Below are positions 1 to 11,814 of a stretch of DNA of 64,000 nt, in pieces. The notes below the pieces were generated by a model. That model saw only the letters and a program-made list of their open reading frames with translations, had not been told where the DNA came from and did not search any database. Each line of letters opens with the position of its first letter. The stretch's first letter is position 1. The stretch is from Lunularia cruciata (taxonomy: Eukaryota > Streptophyta > Marchantiopsida > Lunulariales > Lunulariaceae): contig OX419755.1 of assembly GCA_948567375.1 (NCBI GenBank), positions 68,948,944-69,012,943 on the forward strand, read 5' to 3'. The position numbers were made by a program, and so were the translations under genes.

Positions 1-1052
1 CTTTCTTGCATTGCTATCCATGTGACCTCTCTTCTCTCTGCCAACATGGATCTTTCCCAAGCATCATACCATGTGAGGGCTTTATTGGTCAAGTACCCAC
101 ATGCAAACACGCTTGCAACATGCTCCGTGATCTTTGTTGAGAACAATCAGAAATATCAATTCATTCTTGAGATCCAATTTTCCACTACTCCCATCATACG
201 TTGCTCCTTGTAAGGCTCGATGTTGCAGGTCTTTTTCATCTGGAGTAGCAATGTGGCTTCATCGTTGATAGGGTTTGTAGGCACAGGTGCCTCTCTAAGT
301 ACTTCAGTCATAGGTACTGGGTTTTGAGACGGCTCTTCTTCTTGCATGGCTTGATCGTTCCTGAGGATCTGCACTTGACTTTGTAATGTCTCCATGGTCA
401 TCTTAATTTCTCAAAATTGATTCAACATCCTTTGCACCAACTCTTGCAATTGCAGATCCATGGTTCCTACAACACTCAATTGCTAATGTCTACTTCAATA
501 CAAAGTCAATATGATCACTCTGGAAGGTGCATGAACTATTGGAACTACCATTGGGACCTCAAAAGCTATCCCTTGTTGATAATACCCCTTGCCAAAATTC
601 CTAACCATAAAATCTCTAACCATCACTTTTGGTCTCAATAGATAACGGATTTCTACTGGAGTGTTGAAAGGGAGAGGATTTGGGACATTCACATCCATAT
701 CATCATAACAGAATGTAGATTGTCAAATCCCACTCTCTTTCATATATCACCACAGGTAGAATCATCGGGTTTGGTGAGTTCATCACCATGTCCATAAATT
801 TTGCACCAAAGTGATAAACTAGCGATACCCTCATTTTCTCACACCAGATGTACATAACCTTGATGTGGAATGGATTCAAGAGTAGAAAGCTAGGTGTTGG
901 AAATTGTCTTCTTGGTGTATCCATTCAGTCCGCTCTTTAAAGTCCTTCCTAAGTCTAGCAATTACTCTATGTTCTCCATCTCAAATTACTCAGTTTCAAT
1001 AGTTTGTGCTCTTCTAAGAGGAGTGATCCACTCTCTTGGACTAGAACACTCA

Positions 1053-1063
1053 CTCTGATACCA
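1053..1063 (-). promoter_or_regulatory. Primer-binding site (tRNA-iMet type)
   Basis: On the minus strand TGGTATCAGAG follows the LTR end after one spacer base. This matches the complement of the 3' end of initiator tRNA-Met, the usual minus-strand primer of plant gypsy and copia elements. It fixes the inner boundary of the LTR and the orientation of the element. Confidence 0.8.
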
Positions 1064-1064
1064 T

Positions 1065-1805
1065 TGTAATCCTCCGAGGACAAGAGAAGAGAGAAAACAC
1101 AGATTACACACTCAAACATTTGGTGCTCCAAAAGAGCACCTTCTCTTTATTATATATACAAAGAGGATCTCCTCCAAGGGAGCTCCACCATAGGATTTAG
1201 GCACACAGATAGGTGACATGTCATCAAGCTTCACCCTTGGATTAATTACTTGGATGGTTGACATGTTAGTCTAGGTCCTATCTGGTTGGTCAAACAAGCT
1301 TTGACCAAAGGGAATCTTTTAGGGAAACTTCCTATAGGAGTCTCAAAATCACGTAAGGTACCATTGGAAAGCTCTCAATGAGAAAAACACGGGGGGAAGG
1401 GAAGGCTTGCCTCTCTTTCATTTGGGGGGGGAGGGAATCTACACATTTTCAAGGCCTAATTCATCCGTTTAGGCCTCCAAAATTGCCTTCAAAGATTTCA
1501 GGCATATTTTGGTTCCTAATCTATTAGTAGAATTCCCCTTTTGATGATACCTCTTTCTGATCTCTTTAGTCCATCGTGTGTAACATCCTTCCAAATGTTA
1601 CCAAACAAATTCTCATGTTTAAATCATATATCTAGCTATTGGTTCTAAGGTTCTCAAGTCTATTTCAATTTCTGCCCTATTGGTAGAAATACTCTTTTGG
1701 TGATACTTCTATCTGATCTATTTTGACCATCATGTATAACATCATTCTAGATATTACCAAACCAAATTTCACATCTAGATCATATGGCTAGCTCTTGGTA
1801 TTACA
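1065..1805 (-). repeat. LTR (5' LTR of the minus-strand gypsy element)
   Basis: The LTR begins TGTAAT and ends ATTACA, a perfect terminal inverted hexamer with the canonical TG...CA. It is 741 bp long. A TATA-like TATATATAATAAAG lies near 1145-1165 on the minus strand. The right third contains a diverged tandem duplication of about 150 bp (about 1510-1660 and 1663-1805), where the phrases 'tagaa..cccttttgatgatac' and 'tagaaatactcttttggtgatac' recur. The second LTR is not in the window, so the boundaries rest on the terminal motif and the adjoining primer site. Confidence 0.7.
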
Positions 1806-4480
1806 CTGTCCACCAATTGTTGATGTTTTGGAAGCTTCACTAACTCCCAGGTCTTGTTGTCAATCAATGATCACATCTCTCTCTGCATCAATGCATTCCA
1901 CTCAAGCTTGTTCATCAAAGCTAGAGCCTCATCATATGAAAAAGGTTTCTCTTCTTCCAAGATCAAATCCATGCCATCATCAGCATCATCATCAAGAGAG
2001 ATATCCTCATCTCCTAACTATGTTGAATCAATAAGCCTATTTTCCAAATCATTCAAGAGCACAAATAGAGCATCTAGATATCCTCCTTGTTGATGAATCC
2101 ACTTGATCTTCATATGCTGACATCTGTTGAGGTTCACCAGTCTCTTCACACACTTGTAATTCCTCAATTTGGAAAACTTGCTCCTCTGTGAGAGCAGCTC
2201 CTTGTGCCTTATCATGAAAACCATCATAATTAATCTTCCCCTCAACAATATTTAGAGGAGATTTTCCCTCGTTAGTATGAGGAGCCTGAGCTTTCTCCTC
2301 CCCAGTCAATGATCTAGACTCATTGAACAAAACATCTCTACCAACAATTAATTTATAGGTGAGGGTATCACACAACCTATAATCCATCACACCACTCAAG
2401 TACCCAAGAAAAACACATTTCTTGGAAGTAAGATCTAGCTTAGATCTACTTGCTATGGGTATGAGAGGATATGCATGACATCCAAAGACTACTTAATGAC
2501 TATAATCTGCAGGCCGTCCTTGCCTCAGCTCAAATGCTGCATGTAATTAATCACATTGGAAGGAGAAAGATTCATTAAATAAGATGTAGTGTTGACAATT
2601 TAGCCCAAAATGCATGAGATAAACCTGATTGGCTCAACATACTCCTCATCCACTCCAATAGTGTTTGATTGAGTTGCTCAACAACACCATTCTGTTGTGG
2701 AGTTTATACTATAGTGAGATGGCAAGTTATCCCCTCTTGTTGACAATACACCTCAAATTCTCTAGAAGTGTATTTTCCATTGTTATTTGATCACAAAAGT
2801 TCACTTTCTTATCAATCTTAGTCTCAACTAGGGCTTTCCACTTCTTGAAAGTGACAAAGGCCTCAGACTTCTGATGTAGTAAATAACTCCATACAAACTT
2901 TGAATAATCATTAGTGAAAGATACATAGTATAGCTTTCCAAAATATGAGGGAGTAGGAATAGGGCCCACATGTCACTATGTATATAATCAAGAATTTTTT
3001 TGGAACTATGAGTTCCAATGCCAAAAGCAACCTGATGTTACTTCCCTAGTATACAATGCTCATATAATTCTAAACTAGTAAATCACAGTGTAGAAATAAA
3101 GCCTTTCTTGCAAAGAATAGACATGCACTTCTCACTAAATGTGACCTAGCCTTGAATTCCACAAGTAGTCAATCATATCATGAGATTTAGTAGCAAGAGC
3201 TTCTCCATAAATAGTGTTGCCCTCTACTACATATAGAGTCTTGTACCTATTTCCCTTCAAGATGACTTTCTCCTAGCCATGACTCAAAGTACATCATCAA
3301 CTACTTCCCATTGATAACTATTTGTGTCTAACACACCAAGAGATAAAAATTTCTTCTTCATGTCAAGGATATGCCTAACATTAGTCATTATGCATATAAG
3401 ACCATCAAACATTGGATCTTAATATATCCATTGCCTACAATTTAATAGGGTTGATCATTCCCCATCAAAATTGAACCGTTTGATATCAAGTAAGAACTAA
3501 AGAACTCTCTTCCATAACACATATGGTATGAACAAGCACAATCTAGAATCCATTCATCTCCCCTTCATTGGAATGAAATGCAAAGAGCATACCCTTGGCA
3601 TCATAGAGCATAATCATCATCAAGCAGGTCATCCTCTTCTTCTTCCTTGCTGTCTTTGCCACATTTGTTGAAGAAGGCTTGAATTTTTTGCCACAACAAT
3701 CTCTCTTGAGATGGCCAGCTTTGCCACGCTTCCAACAGAGCATGGTCTTGGGATCTCTACCTAGACCAAGATCTAGTGTTAGATCTATGCTCCCTACCAT
3801 CTATCTGCTTTTGAGTCCTTCTACGATTTACATTTGACACTATTCTTGAAGAAGTTGAGGGTTGAGAAGGTAACATAATCTTCTATTGAAGATCATTTGT
3901 TAATAGAGCATTCACCACCTCTTTGTATGTGATGGTCTTCCTCTCACAATGTAGTAACACTCATGACAAGGATGTGTAGGATGTAGGGAGAGAACTCAAT
4001 AGGTGGAAGACCTGTTTCTCATCACTTAGGTCCTCTCCAAGATTTTGCAAGTCCACAACAAGATCATTGAAGATGTCAATATGATCTTGTATCTTGGTCC
4101 CATTGTCCTTCATCTTGAAGCTCATTAGCTTCAAGGAAGTGTAGAGATGATTTGATAACTCTTTTTGATGGTACTTTTGTTGTACCTCATCAAAAAGAGT
4201 AATGCAGTCCTTGTACTCACTCAACTGCTTGATGACATGTGGTTGTAGATATAAAACCACTATGTGTACATCTATCTCCTGCATGTTGTTCTAATCATCC
4301 TCTAACACCAAATTGGTCTTTGATCTCAACAATTTCCCAAAACCATTGGCCTTGAGCATGCCTTTCACCTAATGCTCCCATAAGAGATAATCAAAGCATC
4401 CATCATACTTGGCAATGTCAAATTTGGCACCTCCAAACTTCATGATTGCCATATTGCCTTGTCTTACTGCATGGCCATCC
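1806..4480 (-). mobile_element. Ty1/copia retrotransposon remnant
   Basis: A decayed copia polyprotein reads on the minus strand in the order gag, zinc knuckle, integrase, start of reverse transcriptase. A UBN2-type gag segment lies at 3961-4284 (for example QLSEYKDCITLFDEVQQKY). A degenerate CCHC knuckle lies near 3720 (CWKRGKAGHLKRDC, second Cys replaced by Arg). The integrase core lies at 2727-2969 (FTNDYSKFVWSYLL), and a broken version of the usual 'TPQQNGVVE' stretch lies near 2690. The linker with YRLCDTLTYKLIVGRDVLF is at about 2300-2390. The beginning of the RT domain lies at 1806-2010 (for example KPFSYDEALALM). Many stops and frameshifts show it is dead. It is cut at 1805/1806 by the gypsy LTR, so the rest of RT and RNase H should lie left of the window. 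Confidence 0.8.
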
Positions 4481-5518
4481 CTCACCTATTCTCAATACTT
4501 CCATCCACTTATTTTGAATAAAGAAGGCCAAATCAGCTTCACGTTGCAGCCTCCAATGCCCACTTGATGGTGACAAGTAGCAAAAGTGGTTCTTGGCAAC
4601 TACTATCACTTTCACTCCTCTTCTTTGTTTTCTGTATCATACATTTCTCCTTTAGGCAAATTGTTGATTCCATCCTTTTCTCCTTTGGAGCTCCTCTCCA
4701 AGACACCAATGCCAAGTTTAGCATCCTTATTGCATCTTTGGTAAATTCCCCTCATGATAATCATTGTGCACATTGTTGAAAGTCACTACTCAAGAGCAAC
4801 TCTTTTGCCAAAATGTCTCTGCTACTCCATCAATCTGCCTTCACAATTGGAACGTGATAATACCCATTGATTGACATTATAATAGACAACTACAATAATA
4901 CTCAACCGGATCTTGACAAATTATTTGGCGTAACATAAAACTGGATCCATGCTACAACTCCACTCCAACCTAAGTCAGCCCTTGCATGGGTGTTTTTTTC
5001 ACACTAGAGACGTTTGTACTATAAAAATTATTTGCAACAAGTAGACAAGTTACTCCAAAGGATAATGGTTATGTGGAGTTCACATCCCACACAATTGCAG
5101 AGAAAATATTGTAGGGTTATAATGGTTCTATGATGCCTCAAATAAAACAACCATTTAGACTTAGTTGGGTATTATTTGGGATCGGAGAGAGGCGGCTCAA
5201 GGCGAGTCGTGAACACTCTAAATTTGTGGGAAATTTGGCTCATGATGTTACAAATTATAGGCTATAAGAGACATTTTGAAATTTTCAGCCCAAAGACCAT
5301 GAAACAAAAGAAAGCAAGGCAAGTCATAGATGAATTGTGAAGCCTTTAGCCCTCAAAAAATCTAGCTATTTATGATAGTGTTATCTTACCTTCTTCTCAA
5401 ACCTCACTATTGAGAACAACTTCCTCCCTAGTAAATTATTTAAGTGGTGAGAGTACCAAAAGTTAGAGCTCTCCTACCTATTTTTTATAAAGACTGAAAG
5501 TGAGAAAAAATAAGGATG
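4481..5518. other. Intergenic stretch without recognised feature
   Basis: AT-rich sequence between the copia remnant and the RNA-binding-protein pseudogene. It should hold the copia leader and 5' LTR if those survive. A weak primer-site-like TGGAGTAGCAGAG on the minus strand near 4823 is the only hint. No coding signal was seen. Confidence 0.4.
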
Positions 5519-5915
5519 GAGAGAAATCTAGCAATGAATGAAATGAATGGCATCTACTATTCTAGCATACCAATGCAAATTAGTGCCACCATGCCAAAGA
5601 AGTCTCTTGGACCTACATAGCAAATCAATCCAAAAGCTTCTCCTATAGCTGCTCCTTACCAAACTCCTCAAGCATATGGTGTGCCTCTAGCTGCCACTAC
5701 ATTTCCAATTGATAACAACCCAAAAAACACAACTATCTTTGTCAGTGTATTGGATCCTAGTGTTATAGAAAAAGATCTCAAACAAGTGTTCTCTTAATTC
5801 AAAGACCTTGTCTACGTGGAAATTCCTGTTTGAAAAGGATGTGGATTTATTCATTTACTCACGGAGCTTGTGCAGAGGAAGCATTGCACCTCATGTCATC
5901 AATATATCTTCAATT
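5519..5915 (+). pseudogene. RBP45/RBP47-type RNA-binding protein pseudogene fragment
   Basis: A decayed copy of the linker plus third RRM of a plant RBP45/47-type poly(U)-binding nuclear protein. From 5519 the frame gives RNLAMNEMNGIYYSSIPMQI, the end of RRM2 in this family. Then comes a Pro/Gln/Ala-rich linker, then NTTIFVSVLDPSVIEKDLKQ and the RNP1-like KGCGFI, followed after a frameshift by ACAEEALHLM. In intact members the third RRM begins NTTIFVGGLDPSVT and has KGCGFVQF. In-frame stops (near 5618, 5796 and 5833) and the frameshift make it non-functional. Coding blocks follow one another with no intron, which suggests a retrocopy, but neither the N-terminal RRMs nor a poly(A) tract were found. 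Confidence 0.7.
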
Positions 5916-6277
5916 GCTTGTCCTCCATACTGCAGACTTCTACCACTACAAGGTGTTGATTTTTCCTCCTTCTCAAACTTGCATTCTTCTTTTGCAATGC
6001 ACAAGATGATGATGTAATATCAATTATTATTATTATAATTCTTTTCTCCAAAGCCAGAATAGCTCCTAGAATATAGATTCCTTTTCACTTCTTTCCCTAC
6101 AATTTCCTTTTCCTCAACTCCATGCGCTCCAAACTACCTATATAGTCACAACCTTTACACCTAAACCGGAGATGACTACATCAACCACATCTGCTCCACT
6201 CCACACAACTTCCTTTTTATGTAGATCCTTCAAGAAGTGCACTGAAACTAGCTACATGGACATCCAAAATGTGTGCA

Positions 6278-6592
6278 ATTAGTGGTTTTGACCTTCAACC
6301 TTAGTCCCTTCCTTTGACCTTCAACTACACCTTCTTCTCAACTTTGCCTCCCGTTCCTGCTTTGCAAAATCATTCACCTCCTTCTCACAAAAGCAAAATC
6401 CACATCACATACCTCATAAAGCACCACCAACTACTTTAAAGAAAAAAAATGACTAACAAACAGATCGAGCATCTACAAAATTAATTGCAATTAGTGATTA
6501 CAACCTTTGATCTCAGTCCGTTCCTTTGACCTTCAACTACACCTTCTTCTCAACTCTGTCTCTTGCTCCCGCTTTGCAAAATCATCCACTTC
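6278..6592. repeat. Imperfect tandem duplication, about 210 bp period
   Basis: The text starting CAATTAGTGGTTTTGACCTT at 6278 recurs at about 6488 as CAATTAGTGATTACAACCTT. Both copies run through CCTTTGACCTTCAACTACAC and a shared TTTGCAAAATCAT. The unit abuts the primer site of the LTR at 6638 and is probably part of that element's leader. Confidence 0.65.
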
Positions 6593-6624
6593 ATTCTCAT
6601 GAGTTTCCTATTTTCAATCGATTT

Positions 6625-6876
6625 GCTTTGATACCAATTAAACGGTCCAAGTCAAGAATGCACAAGAAATGCATGGAACATGGTCGGTCACAAGAAATAC
6701 ATGGTTCACCTCATTGAGGCTATGTCTGCAGGAACACATTTCTAGCTTTACGGATAATACAACTAATGTGTCACAGAGAACTTCTAGCAGCTCTCTCATA
6801 TAGTAGTCCAGCTCTAGTCTAGTTGACCACAATCCGACTAACTCGAGTTACTCAAGACCTGAGTTAACTCCTAACA
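6625..6876 (-). mobile_element. LTR with adjoining primer-binding site (decayed element)
   Basis: On the minus strand the LTR would start TGTTAGGAGTTAACTC at 6876 and run to about 6638. It is followed by TTGGTATCAAAGC at 6625-6637, a primer-binding site of the tRNA-iMet kind with one change. TGTTAGGA starts are common among small plant copia LTRs. The 3' end of the LTR (ending ...TTTAA) lacks the canonical CA, so that boundary is approximate. No coding remnant is recognisable downstream on the minus strand. Confidence 0.5.
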
Positions 6877-8025
6877 ATAGGTTACATGATTTATCTTAAT
6901 TTAATGAGTGGGGAGTAAAATAAACCTTCCAAATAATAATCCTACTTTTCACTAATTAAAATGAGAAAATTTGGTTAACCATGTTTTTTATTTGAAATTA
7001 TCTCAAGAAAAAAAATCAATAATCCACTTGTTATGACTTGATTTGAGCACAATTATTTAGGTGTGATTTAATAATTAATAATAGTTATAATACTAAAAAT
7101 AAAGATAATCCCATCAAACTAATCTACCCTTCACCTCCCTTTGATTCAACCTCCTTTTCAGAAAGAGTTTCATCGTCAAGGAGTCAGTTAACTATTCAAA
7201 CATTGTAAAATGACTACCTTGATAAACTTTAAAAAATCAATAAAGTTCTTAGAAATAAAGCATATTTGAAGATAATATTTTCTTTCGTTTTCTTCAATAT
7301 AATTCAACACTTTTTTCAATATTTTCTGTAGTAATTTTCCTTTGATTGTACCACGAGTATTAACAATTAGAGAGAGTCGTACTGCGATGTCTCTCCAAGT
7401 ATGAAGGTGTTACATAAACACATCTTTCTTGTTTTCCTAAGCGCTGGCCTTCGAAACACAGCTCTGATAGAAATGATTTGATGAAGTGAGTTGTCGGTTT
7501 TCGATACGGACATGGGTACACGTATGTCAAACGCTGTGAAAGCCGTCGTTAGTCATGGACGGCAGCCAGCAAGGCGAGAATGGACTAATCGATATTTCTG
7601 ATGCTACATCTGATGCTGTTAAACTTTCGTCGTCTTGTTGCGATGAAGACACGGCGATCAAGGGGCTGAAAAGCTACCGTTTCTTCATTTTTGTTAGCCG
7701 GGGTGAATAGGTTTCGGGGGGACTGTGAGAAACGGGTGTGCGCTGCCGCCGAACCAAAATTTCTACCATAGGAATCGACCTTCCGGAAAGATAACGAAAG
7801 ACAACTTTACGCTCTACTCACGTTCCTGTTGGCTCTTTCCCGATTCTCGGTTCTGGCATTAGAGTTCACGCAGAGCAAGATCCAACGCTCCAGATATTGC
7901 GGATACAGACGGTCGACCGGGGAATATCAATCCTCCACCTCTATTTCTTACATCAATGGTCTACGTGACCATATAATTTCAAAAAGAATTAAGACACTTA
8001 AAGTCTATTTTCAAACTAGTAAATG
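6877..8025. other. Intergenic stretch without recognised gene
   Basis: AT-rich to about 7440, then markedly less AT-rich to 8025, with no sustained reading frame or recognised domain. The composition step near 7440 is visible by eye and recurs in other windows of this locus (about 12.8-14.2, 19.2-21.1 and 50.3-51.6 kb). Confidence 0.4.
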
Positions 8026-9499
8026 AACACCCCAAACTTGAAAGTATAGATTGGTATACAGGTATATGATAGAAGAATCAGTTGGGGGAACGCGTTATAA
8101 GGACTCATGAAATGCAAATGATTATCAGCGATACGGAGATGATTCACAACGCTAGAGTAGTGTTCAAGCACTAAGGTAGAATGCATCGAATGTAACCTGC
8201 AGTAAAGACATAATTGAAACAACTGAGAATCATAGATGGCCAACTGACTAGTAAACAATGTAAAATAGAGAGCATCTATGCAAACAACTGCGAGAAATAG
8301 GAAACACAATGTAAGAGCCGTCATTAATCAGTGTGTGGACAATAAAGATTAAGAACGTGGGCTGGAGTCGGGTAGGAACACCGGAGATGCGAGAGGTTGA
8401 ACCAGGAATCAATCAAAGAACGAAGGAAAATAGTTGGGAGGGAATTAGCCGGGGAATGGAGGAGTGGAACAATACAAGAGTTATCGAATGGTGTGACTGT
8501 ACAAATGGGTCAAAGAGTAATAAGGGTAACGAGAGTGAAGTGTAAGAGGACAGGATATAGAGTATATCACAACGAGTGCTATGGACACTTGAGTCCTGAG
8601 ACATTAAACAGCAAAGGGAAGAAAATTTTGGCTATAGTAAACCTTCACGGAAAACACTTATGACTTCATCAATGCCTCACACAGTGCTGAAGTAGCTGAG
8701 CAATTGTCAATACTCCTCGTATCGAGTTTTTGCTCGAAAACTCATGAGTGCCAAGGCAAACTCGGTTCCTCCCTTAAAGTGTCAGCTCATAAGTAGTGGA
8801 AATGTTGAAAAACTGAAGAACAGAAGTGGAAGTGTAGAAAGAAAGAGCAAGCAGAAGTGCAGGCATATAGATAAACTCAGGAGGCTCAGCTACAAGATGA
8901 GAATCAGGCAAGAAAAATGAATAAACATGAGTAAGAGGAGTGGAGGAATAGAAACATACCTCATGAATCCCTGAAATCATAAACATACATTAGTAGAAAG
9001 AAAATCTAGGACACAACAAGGAGAAATAATCAAGCAGAGGTTGTTACTTCAATGAGTGGGGAGCAAGAAACCTCATTGCTGCACGGGTAGGGCAGAGAGA
9101 TGCACGGGTAGGGCAGAGAGAACTCAAACAGGAAGAACAAAAGCAAAATGCAAGAAGGAAAGAACATAGAAACAAGGAAAAACCTGAAAATAGTTAGGGT
9201 AACATGAAAGTGCGTAGCAAGGAGGCAAAATCTACCTTGGATTAAGTGACGGGAAAGGTAGGCCCACATGCCCATCATCAAAGGCCCACGCGTCTAGAAA
9301 CCCACCAATCAAAATCCATGTGTAGAAGAAGGGGCAATAGTGATAGGCAATTATGTATAAGTTCAAGAATCAAGTAGAACTCCTATATAAGCTAACTGGA
9401 AAAAAAGCTACTGGTAGACTTGAACATGAACAGTATGGTATTCAAGCCTATGGGATGGTATATATATATACCAATCCATACTTTTAAATTTGGGGTGTT
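8026..9499. mobile_element. Non-autonomous terminal-inverted-repeat element, about 1.47 kb
   Basis: The left end AACACCCCAAACTTGAAAGT (8026 onward) and the reverse complement of the right end, AACACCCCAAATTTAAAAGT (from 9499 inward), match at roughly 33 of the first 36 positions and extend through GATTGGTATA. The interior has no transposase-like reading frame. It includes a 20-21 bp direct duplication (GCACGGGTAGGGCAGAGAGA) near 9081-9120. Target-site duplication is unclear, so the superfamily is not assigned. Ends starting AACACCCC are also seen at some LTR boundaries, so an inverted duplication of LTR origin is an alternative. Confidence 0.6.
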
Positions 9500-9512
9500 A
9501 TATATATAAGAT

Positions 9513-9532
9513 AAGTTCTGATATCAGAACTT
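9513..9532. repeat. 20-bp perfect palindrome
   Basis: AAGTTCTGATATCAGAACTT is its own reverse complement and lies 13 bp outside the right end of the TIR element. It may mark an insertion scar or a cruciform-prone site; no function is implied. Confidence 0.8.
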
Positions 9533-9860
9533 TACTTTTTAAACCTTTTGATTGTAGTAAGGAAAGTCGGTATTAAATTAAATCAGGTTATAATAATGTC
9601 AAGAATATCACAATTCTCAAGATAGATTTGGAAAAACTCCTGATTAGATCATAATATTAGATAAATATATATGTATATAGAAATTCAAACCTCCATATTA
9701 TAATTCTTACTATAAAAAATCAAAAGTTAATCAATATAGCTTGGATTGGATTCTTCTCATTTTCAATACTTATAGATCTAGATGAGGATGTAAACAATTA
9801 CTATATAACCAAAAGATGAATAATATCCACTACAAACCTTCATAAGTTTCATAACATAAA

Positions 9861-10019
9861 GGGAATTGTTAAAATACACCATAATTTTTACTAAATACAC
9901 CACAGCTAGTGTGTAATATTCTTAGTAGATACCGACAGACCACTTCAAACACCACACTTTCCAGACCTCGGCGTGATGTGGTATATTTAGTAAAAAGTGT
10001 GGAATATTCAACAATTCCC
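9861..10019. mobile_element. MITE, 159 bp, with long terminal inverted repeats
   Basis: The left end GGGAATTGTTAAAATACACC and the reverse complement of the right end, GGGAATTGTTGAATATTCCA, are imperfect inverted repeats. They continue through TTTTTACTAAATA and ACCACA for about 44 bp on each side. Short size, long TIRs and no coding capacity define a MITE. The GGG-start and GTT step recall PIF/Harbinger ends, but a clean TWA target duplication is not visible, so this is a suggestion only. A PIF/Harbinger transposase relic lies elsewhere in the window (48.5-49.1 kb). Confidence 0.75.
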
Positions 10020-11814
10020 AAAATAAATAGTAACAATAAATTAAAATTTACACATTTATAGATGAGTTTTGATACTAAATTGATGACAAGAATAAAATAG
10101 AACACCATCGATTAAAAGACAAGGTAGGACTATTCATTGATATAAGCAAATATGTATGTCTTATTACCTCTTTGCTAGTTATCTTGTCTATCCATACTTT
10201 ATAAATTCAGTTGGATTAACAACGGGTTCCACATTCAGGGTCTATAGATTTATCAATTTCATTCATACTTATTTTCCTTGCATGGGAGACATATTCCATT
10301 TAATACCCACTTAATGAATAGATGGAACATAAAAACACAAGTCTCTCTACATCTTTAACGTTTCTACTCACATCTCGTTTGTCCATAGTTTACAACAACC
10401 CCTTTATTTCTAACAGTAAGGCTATGCCCGGTTGAACTTCCACAAGTTCATAGTGAAATTTGAACGACCTCCATTCTTATGAATATCTTTAGATAGATGG
10501 TACCTTTCTAGATTTCTTATTTGGGGGTAACAAAGAATTTTTTTCTAGATATATATTTATAATCTGTAATTTATTTATATTAGGATAATCAAAAAAAATT
10601 TAATAATTTAAATAAATTTTTAAATTTTAATAATAGACTCTGAGAGCTTTAATTCCATAGATAGTATAATTATGTTATCTTCCTGTTTCAAGCAAGTAAT
10701 TATCTAATCTTAAAATTTTATAGACAAAAAAAAATAATTGCTTATTGTTCCCTGTAAATTAGGAACAAAGAATTAATGTGAAGAGTAAGGTTGAGAGCCA
10801 AAGGAAACCTTATTGTAAGTTGAAATATAAATAATAAACCAGGAGATTTCATTACACAATTCAAGGTTGGTCCTATTTACCAAGTTTAAAATGTATTAGC
10901 ATGAGCATTATATTGGACAAAGCAATCTCTGTAGCATTATAGTTGTTTTAGTATATGCTGTTTGATTTCTACAGATTAAAACTCATCAAAGTCATTTATT
11001 TTTATCATAGATATATTATTTGCAGATATTTATCATTATCAATCAAATAATTTAAATATAATGTATGCATAAAATCATATTTTTAGTCCATTCTTCAAGT
11101 TTTGTAATATATCTTCTTCAAAGCTTCAATAGAAAACACAACATTAAAGATTTGACTTATATAATTTTATTATTAGGAGAAAATAACTATTTAATTGTAG
11201 TCCAAGAGTGTTTATAGTAAATACGTTTGATTGAAGACTATTATTCTAAGTTTTTTTTAAATTTATATTTTTTAATAAGTCGCTCGTTGTCTACTAGAGA
11301 ATTCCTGCTGCAGCTTCTCTTGTACTATCCAACTTGGATAGATATTAGTCCGTTAAATCTGAAATGTTTTTGATTGATTAAGAGATCGTTTTTTAAATTG
11401 CAGTGCAGAATATTATGATAATATAAAAGTAATTACATTTCATTTCTTTGCTTTATGTAAATTAACGAATTTTTTGGTAAGATAGATTCTTTAGCTTACA
11501 TTCGTCTATTTTTGCATAATGGTAAGATTTTGAGTGCAAAGTCCATTCACATCTAATTTAGAAAAGATATGATTTTTAATTAACACATAATAACTAAAAT
11601 GATAATAAATGAAACCATTTTAAATCTGAATATCTAACAATTACAGCCATACAAAAAACTTTAACTATAGAAACCATCAACCATCTCAATCGATAAAATG
11701 GTTTAAACATCTCTTTACGACAAATCACAATCAAAGACAAGGAGACAAAGTGAGATGATCTTCTGAACACTTCCAACATGGACAAATTTTAGTCGTAATG
11801 TCCAAATAATAATA
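10020..11814. other. AT-rich intergenic stretch, nothing recognised
   Basis: Very AT-rich with homopolymer runs and no coding signal on either strand. It ends at the 5' truncation point of the LINE copy at about 11815. Confidence 0.5.

Larger units (their letters stand above)
1..1805 (-). mobile_element. Ty3/gypsy-type LTR retrotransposon, 5' part (LTR, PBS, gag)
   Basis: The 5' end of an LTR retrotransposon reads on the minus strand and runs off the left edge. From right to left there is an LTR (1065-1805), a primer-binding site complementary to initiator tRNA-Met, a leader and a gag fragment. The gag text is interrupted by stops but readable; near position 100 it gives LTNKALTWYDAWE, a typical retrotransposon gag motif. 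The leader at about 700-920 resembles the same region of the chromovirus at 46.7-47.0 kb (compare PMILPVVIYERE with PLVLPVVTYGER), which supports a gypsy assignment. The element sits inside a copia element, so it is the younger of the two. Protease and pol lie outside the window. Confidence 0.75.
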
